DNA of 64,000 bases from Cenococcum geophilum 1.58 (lineage: Eukaryota > Ascomycota > Dothideomycetes > Gloniales > Gloniaceae), in the NCBI GenBank assembly GCA_001692895.1, contig KV748177.1, forward strand, positions 3,162,001 to 3,226,000, given 5' to 3'. Shown piece after piece: positions 57,845-64,000 of this stretch. Numbering within the stretch: position 1 is the stretch's first letter; each line of letters opens with the position of its first letter. Below the pieces are notes generated by a model. The model did no database searches, was not told where the DNA came from, and saw nothing but the letters and a program-made list of their open reading frames with translations. The position numbers were made by a program, and so were the translations under genes.

Positions 57845-59741
57845 TTAATATTTACTAAGGTAAATTACTATAACAGTAATTATTTGTTAGTAAGCTAATT
57901 TAATAAAATCTTAGCGCGGATATTTACCTTTAATTAATCTCCGCACCTTTTCTTCTACTAACCTTCTACCTTATAACAACGCACCGCAAACTTTATTATT
58001 ATTATTTTATCTACTATTAATTAGGATACTACTATCTATAATACCTTTTTTTATACCTTTAAATACGTCTAATAGCTATTTAGTTAAGGAACTTAATACG
58101 TGTAATATTAACGATAAAATAATTAAGAACGCTTTTAAGAACGCTCTTTCTTTTACTAATCCTTTAGAATTTCTACCTAAAAAGTAAGCTTTCTAATACT
58201 AAATTATGCCTGCAGCTAATATAATTTTAGGAAATATATACTAAAGCACTCTTTGTTAAATGTAGTAGAGCACTATAATAAGGTTATTGCGAAATCCGCT
58301 AAAAATCCGCTTACCTCTTTACTGCTTACCTCTTTACCGCCTACTTTTTTACCGCTTGCCTTTTTATTGCCTACCTTTAAGCTACCTATTTCTTTATCGC
58401 CTGCTACTTTTAAAAAGTTTAATCCTTGTTATACTTCTACTTCTCTTAAGAGACAGGCTAATAAAATTGCTATATAAAATGTTTAGTATAAGATAGCCTT
58501 TAAATCGTATATATTAGCTATACTCTTTTAGTATCTTATCTACTAATTTACCTCTTATAGTAACCTAATAGAAATATTAGAGATTTTAAATAACGATAAA
58601 GAGATTAATCTTAATAATGCCTACTCTCCTAAAAGCCCTCCTTTATCCTCTTATAATCTCCGTAGCCCTTATAAGCTCTATAGTATATAAATGGCCTAAG
58701 CTATAACGTTGGATATTAATATAAACAAGCGCCTTTCTATTTAAGTACTGTTAGTAAATAAATAGTATACCCTAGAAGCTAGTGCTTGGGAGAATATAAA
58801 AAAAGCTCGCTAGCGGATATATACCTATATCTAGAATATTAAGGGTAGCTTTAGTATACTATATAATCCGCTATACGCTCTATATATTAAGCAAGATTAT
58901 AAATATTGCGTTTATAAGCAGAACTCTAGGCCATATTTTAGAGGTGCGTACTTAAGATATCGCTTAAGTAGCAGGTTATATAAAAAGGTATATACTAATA
59001 GTATACTACTATTCTATCAGCTAATATATATATAGGATAATTTACTAAAACTAGAGCCGGTTATACCTTAGCGTAAAAAACATACGCAATTAGCTTCTGC
59101 TAGTAGTCCGGCTAAAACACCTACTAAGAAAGTATAATATCCGCATCTTAATAATATAGATATTGCTAATATCCGCATAGCTTTATACCTATACTATCCC
59201 CCCTTTAAAGACCTCCCCTCCCCCTAAGACTCCTACTTATAGTGATATACGTAGCCGTAGAGGCACCTATTCTACTACTGCTCCTTCTACTCTTTTACTA
59301 ATTCCTAGCACGCATAGTACTACCTCTAGTACTACTGCCGCTCCTACTACTACAGAAAATATTAGAGCGTATTTAGCAATTACTATTTCCGCGCGCGTTA
59401 ATATAGTTTATAAATGGGTAACTAAGATAGCGAAAGATACTTAAGCTATAAATTGCCGGTTAAGTAAGCTTAAAGATTCTCTAAGTAAAATTAAGGATAA
59501 ACTTGCGTTTATAAGGCGTAGTATTACTACACTTATACGCAACGCTAGGTTGCCGGATATAGAATTTAAGTAGATATAGGTTGGCTGTTATTATGGGTTT
59601 AGAGTAATAAAATAGTAGCTCTTACCTCTCTGCTACTGCGTATATAAGAATTAAGTCTTTGCCTTATATTTAATAGATATACTTAATTAATATTATAATA
59701 TCCGTATAAGCTAAGATAGAGATATTTATATATCTACACTA
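57845..59741 (+). pseudogene. Tandem-duplicated gene unit 1, Zn2Cys6-like protein
   Basis: This is the first of two direct repeats of about 1.9 kb. From about 58020 the plus frame reads Val-Lys-Glu-Leu-Asn, then a conserved Gln-Ala-Phe-Gln-Tyr-Gln-Ile-Met-Pro and Asn-Ile-Ile-Leu-Gly-Asn-Ile-Tyr. A Leu/Pro-rich stretch (58290-58400) and Ala-Phe-Lys-Ser-Tyr follow. A cysteine cluster lies near 58865-58985, in which most Cys codons now read Tyr (G-to-A). The C-terminal half carries Pro-Ala-Lys-Thr-Pro and Ser/Thr-rich sequence. Family unrecognised. The 74- and 69-codon open stretches at 58253-58496 are fragments of it or its shadow. Confidence 0.5.
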
Positions 59742-61711
59742 TTAATGTTTACTAAGGTAAGTCACCATAGCAGTAATTATTTGTTAGTAAGCTAATTTAA
59801 TAAAATTGGTAGCGTGGATATTTACTTTTAGTTAACCTCTATACCTCTTCTTTCTCTACTAACCTTCTACCTTACAGCACCGCACCGTAAACTTTATTAT
59901 TATTATTTTATATACTGTCCTTTAGAATACTACTATCTATAATACCTATATTTATATCTATAAACGATATTAATGCGAATAATAGCAACTAGGCGGTTAA
60001 GGAACTTAATATACGCGACGTTAATAATAAGGAGTTTAATACTATTAAGCACGCTATAGCTGCTCTTACTAAGCCTTTAAATTCTATTCTTAAAGAGTAA
60101 GCTTTTTAATACTAAATTATGCCTATAGCTAATATAATTTTAGGAAATATATACTAAAGCGCTCTTTATAAGGTTTAGTAGACGATAATAATAAAAATAA
60201 AGTGAAATCCGCTAAAAACCCGCTTACCTTTTTACTAAATACCTTTCCGCTGCCTATATCTTTACTATAGGCTACTTTACTATCTACTACTTTACTACCT
60301 ACCTCCCTACTACCGCTGCCTAATGTTTTTAAAAAGAGGCTTAACAAGGCTCGTTTATCTTCTTTTCTTAAAAAGCGGGCTAAAAAGGCTGCTAATATAA
60401 ATATAAAGCTTAAGATAGCTATTAAATCGTATATATTAGTTATATTATTTTAGCGTCTTATCTATTAATTTACCTCTTATAGTAACCTAAACACTATATA
60501 TAAGGTTCCTTTGGATAGCGAATCTTTAAACAGCAATAAAGATTAAGACCTTAATAACGCTAACTTTTATAATCTCCGCAGCCCTTACAATCTTCGCAGC
60601 CCTTATAATCTCCGCAGCCCTTATAATCTCCGCAGTACTCCTAATATAAATAAGCGCCTTCCTATCTAAGTGCTGTTAGTAAATAAATAGTACACTCTAA
60701 AAGCTAATATTTGGGAAAGTATAAAGGAAAGTCGCTAGTGGATATTGATATACGTTTAGAATATTAAGGGTAGCTTTAATAAGCTACGTAATCCGCTATG
60801 CGCTCTATGCAAAAAGCATAGCTATAAATGTTGCGTTTACAAGCAGAACTCTAAGCCTCATTTTAGAGGTATATACTTAAGATATTATTTTAGTAGTAGG
60901 TCATGCAGAACGGTATGCGCTAATAGTATACTATTATTCTATTAGCTAACATATATATAGGAAAGCTTACTAAATCTAAAGCCGGTTATACCTTAGCGCA
61001 AAAAACATGCGTAATTAGCTTCTACCAGTAGTCTAGCTAGAACACCTACTAAGAAAGTATAATATCCGTACCTTAATAATATAAATATTGCTAATATCCG
61101 TATAGCTTTATACTCACACTATCCCCGCCCGCGCCACTACGTCTTTTCCCCCCACTAAGACCTCCCCCCCTATTAAGACTCCTACTTATAGTAGTACGCG
61201 CGGCTATAAAGGCACCCGCTCTACCGCTACTCCTCTACCTCTTTTCCCAATTACTAGCACGCTAGGTACTACTGTTACTACTACCACTTCTACTAGCACA
61301 GAATCTATTAGGGTGTATTTAGCAATTAGTATTTCTATATATATTAATATAGTTCGTAAATAGGTAACTAATATAGCGAAAGATATTCAAGCTATAGATC
61401 GCTAGTTAAATAAGTTTAGAGATTCTCTAAGTAAGATAAAGGATGAGCTTATGTTCTTAAGGCGTAGTATTATTATACTTATACGCAATACTAGGCTACT
61501 GGATATTAAATAAGTAGATATAAGTTGGCTGTTATTGCGGGTTTATAATAATAAAATAGTAGCTTTTACCTTTTTGCTACTATATATATAGGAATTAAGT
61601 CTCCGCCTTATATTTAATAGATATACTTAATTAATATTATAATATCTATATAAGCTAAGGTAAAGATATCCGTATAAGCTAAAATAAAGATATTTATATA
61701 TCTACACTATA
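59742..61711 (+). pseudogene. Tandem-duplicated gene unit 2, Zn2Cys6-like protein
   Basis: This is the second copy, colinear with 57845-59741 and differing mostly by transitions plus small indels. The cysteine cluster is better kept here (about 60797-60930). Cys-x2-Cys, six residues, Cys-Cys, then about 14 residues with Lys-Pro-His-Phe-Arg-Gly, then two positions that read Tyr in place of Cys, then Ser-Ser-Arg-Ser-Cys. The spacing resembles a fungal Zn2Cys6 binuclear cluster with an extended loop. DNA binding is inference. A partial repeat of AAGCTAAGATAAAGATAT at 61650-61700 lengthens the 3' end. Confidence 0.5.
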
Positions 61712-64000
61712 AAACGGCTAACTGCTACGTTATATACTACGCATTAAGAAAATTATACGCCGGCCAGATTTAATATTAATAAAAAGAACTTGCTTAATAT
61801 ATTAAGACGGAAACGTACCATAAGCCCTAGTATTTAAAAGTCTTCCGGTATATTATCTATATCCTTATTAAATCCGTCCTTATAAGGGTTATATAGTAAA
61901 CCGCTAATATAAGATATCTGTATATTAAAATTAGCAATACTACCCTATAAGAGCCGCTCTAATCTAAGTTAAAAAATAGTAGGTACCTTAAACCTAATAT
62001 CCTATACATGCTAACGCATAATAGAAGTATATCTGTAATTAAAATAATACATTACTATTACTCTTAGTATTTATTAAGTAAGTTATACACTAACTATTAT
62101 ATATATTTATAGAGGTATAGGTGTAATATTAGGACAATAAACTATATAAATATATTTAATAGCTTCTCCTAGTACCTCTATATTCTTATTAGCATTACTA
62201 AAGCTATATATAAGGGGATCAAATAGTAAACCGGCTGCAGTTAATAGAAAGGCGTTAAATATATTTACGCCGTCCTTTGTAAGTTTCTTATATCCACGCT
62301 ATAGAAGTAAAGGAGCCTTAAAATCTATTAAGCGCCGCCTATATTGCACGATTAAATCCTTTCTAATCTAATCTATAAGATAGCGGATATCTAGCGCTAA
62401 AGACTTAGTTATATATTCACTGTTTATATATTCGCTAAATATACGCTTAAAAATATCGCGGAGCGCGCTAGTGTAACTTATTATAAGAACACTCTATTTA
62501 AATAGCTCGTCTATACTAAACTTCAAATTCCCACACATTTAGAGCAACTCCTTAAGTTAAAGATTTAGCAGTTTATTAAGGCGATCCGTCTTAAAGAAGC
62601 TATCTAGCCGCCCTTAAAGGTTAACTAAACTATTAGTAAGGATAGCCCGTTAAAGCATTAAATTATAAGTATTTATTCTAACTAGTTGCTATAAAATTAG
62701 TATATTGTATATATAGTTCTTTAATAAGCTTTTAGCGAAGTATAAGTAAAGGCGGGGGATTATACGCTTTAGTAGTCCGATATCTATATACTTAATGGCG
62801 TATTTTAAAAGCTTATAAATATTAATAACCTATAAAAACCGGATATAATTAAAGAACTCTATATTATGATTATTAGCGGCAAAGCTTAACATACCTATAG
62901 AGGACGACGTTACTGCTAGCTAACGTGCATTAGTAGGTGGCTTTAAATAATTAAACGTGCGTTAATTTACATCGCGGTATATATCTCTTAAAAAAGCCAC
63001 TGTGCGGATATCCTTAATATGCTCTAAAAATTGCTGCGGAGATAGGTTTTGTATATATTGCTTAGCCTTACTACCTACCTTAATGTTGCACTTATTATAG
63101 ATATAAAGTAGGAATAATGTAATAATATAAGCGTTAAAGCTTTAGAGGATTAGCTCTTCCATATAATAAAATAGGGCTTTTTCCCTAGAAATACTGCGCC
63201 GTCCTAAGTAGTTTATATAGGCGTAAAGCGCTAAAAACTGCTATGCGGCTTCCTTACCCCTATAGAACGTACGTATAACTATATATAGGAAGTTTAATTA
63301 TATATACTATAGCCCTAGAATAGGCAACACTTACTTATAGCTATTATACGCACCTTCCGCCTTAACCCGCTCCTCTTTATATAATTAAATAAGCTTTACG
63401 GTTTTCTAATCTCCGTATATTAGGAAAAGCCAATTATTAAAAGCGGTTTTATAATTATACTGCAGTTGTTCTAGGAAGATATTCTTTATTACGCAATAGT
63501 TGCTATTAATAAAAGCTTCGCTATATAGAATAGGTCCTAGAGTTATATACTCTGTCCTTTTATAAGGGAGAATATTAACTACTAGTATATGCGGATATTT
63601 AATATCCACGTTAAAGTTAAATATACTATTAAATGGCGTCCGTAATAAAACTTATAGATATCTGCTTTTAAAGGTCATTAAACCTATTCCTAGCTGCATT
63701 AATAACCTTATTTAGCTTAAGTTAATAGGTGTTGTTTAGCATTAACTGCTTAAGGCCCCCTTTAGGCATGCAAACTCCGCGTAAAATCTTTCCCGTAGTA
63801 TGCGAATTAAACTTACTAATCTTACCGATAACCTAATATTAAGTCTTTTAGCAATAGTTAAAGTTATTATAGATAATATAGATATTATTATAAATAGATA
63901 GAGACTTAATTAGTTTCTTAAGGGTTATTAGCGCTAGAAGAGCTATTAGAATTAATAGAACTTTTCTTAAAATATTTAGCTAGCCCAAGCTTTTTAGCGT
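61712..64000 (-). pseudogene. DUF6589-type protein gene, RIP-mutated, N-terminus beyond window
   Basis: The minus strand from 64000 to about 62150 follows the DUF6589 pattern. Ile-Tyr-Asn-Asn-Phe-Asn lies near 63850 (family: Tyr-Asp-Asn-Phe). Thr-Thr-Gly-Lys-Ile-Leu-x-Gly with Pro-x-Gly-Gly-Leu lies near 63770, and a hydrophobic Trp/Leu-Pro-Ile-x-Gly-Leu segment near 63320. Ile-Lys-Tyr-x-Asp-Ile-Gly lies near 62790, and Leu-x-Asn-Ser-Leu-Val-Asn-Leu-x-Gly with Asp-Arg-Leu-Asn-x-Leu-Leu-Asn-Leu near 62600. Stops are sparse, mostly at Gln codons. Below 62150 the frame is uncertain. The family's function is unknown to me; it is often found in repeat-rich fungal DNA. Confidence 0.75.

Noticed and set aside
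60129-60347. 72-codon minus frame
   Set aside because: It is antisense to the Leu/Pro-rich stretch of tandem unit 2 and has no support in unit 1.

Overview
The window looks like repeat heterochromatin from a filamentous ascomycete (Pezizomycotina). The DNA is AT-rich and crowded with TpA steps. Recognisable protein families are full of TAA/TAG codons where Gln or Trp is expected, and paired repeats differ almost only by transitions. That is the signature of repeat-induced point mutation (RIP). No intact host gene, rRNA, convincing tRNA or CRISPR array was found. The only open frames longer than about 60 codons are remnants inside decayed elements. The species cannot be named from the sequence.

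Layout. (1) 1-7323: the 5' part of a minus-strand Ty3/Gypsy element whose gag runs off the left edge, split by a complete Copia (A1, 835-6818). (2) 7687-22144: a Ty3/Gypsy chromovirus (C, plus strand). It carries a solo LTR of another Gypsy family (11191-11570) and a complete Copia (D, 14032-20323). (3) 22145-23489: unassigned RIPped DNA holding a 436-bp fold-back, MITE-like element. (4) 23490-52122: one minus-strand Tad-like LINE of about 3.9 kb, cut into five pieces by Gypsy F (23808-29813), a nearly unmutated solo LTR (30550-30973), Copia B (32274-38536) and Copia A2 (38702-50740). A2 itself contains Gypsy E (41399-47368). Target-site duplications (TSDs) were read directly for A1 (GTAAC), C (CCTAC), D (ATTAA), F (GGGAG), B (AAAGC), A2 (ACTAT) and both solo LTRs (CCTAT, AAATA). 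For E they are CAACT/TAACT. The nesting order is therefore secure.

(5) 52123-64000 is different and is the most interesting part. It opens with a 301-bp LTR-like segment abutting LINE codons. A RIP-mutated RecQ-family helicase gene follows (+, about 52900-55600), resembling fungal telomere-linked helicases. Next is a minus-strand coding-like region with ten or so in-frame 17-residue repeats (about 56430-57790). Then comes a 1.9-kb tandem duplication whose units encode an unrecognised protein with Zn2Cys6-like cysteine spacing (57845-61711). The last gene is a minus-strand DUF6589-type gene that runs off the right edge. RIP acts only on repeated DNA, so these genes were once multicopy. They may be parts of a subtelomeric repeat or of a large, undescribed mobile element. 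A 243-bp insertion inside the helicase gene, flanked by a 6-bp duplication, carries no RIP and must be recent.

All LTR elements are treated as fossils. Their domain positions are approximate. LTR ends and TSDs are exact to within a base or two.
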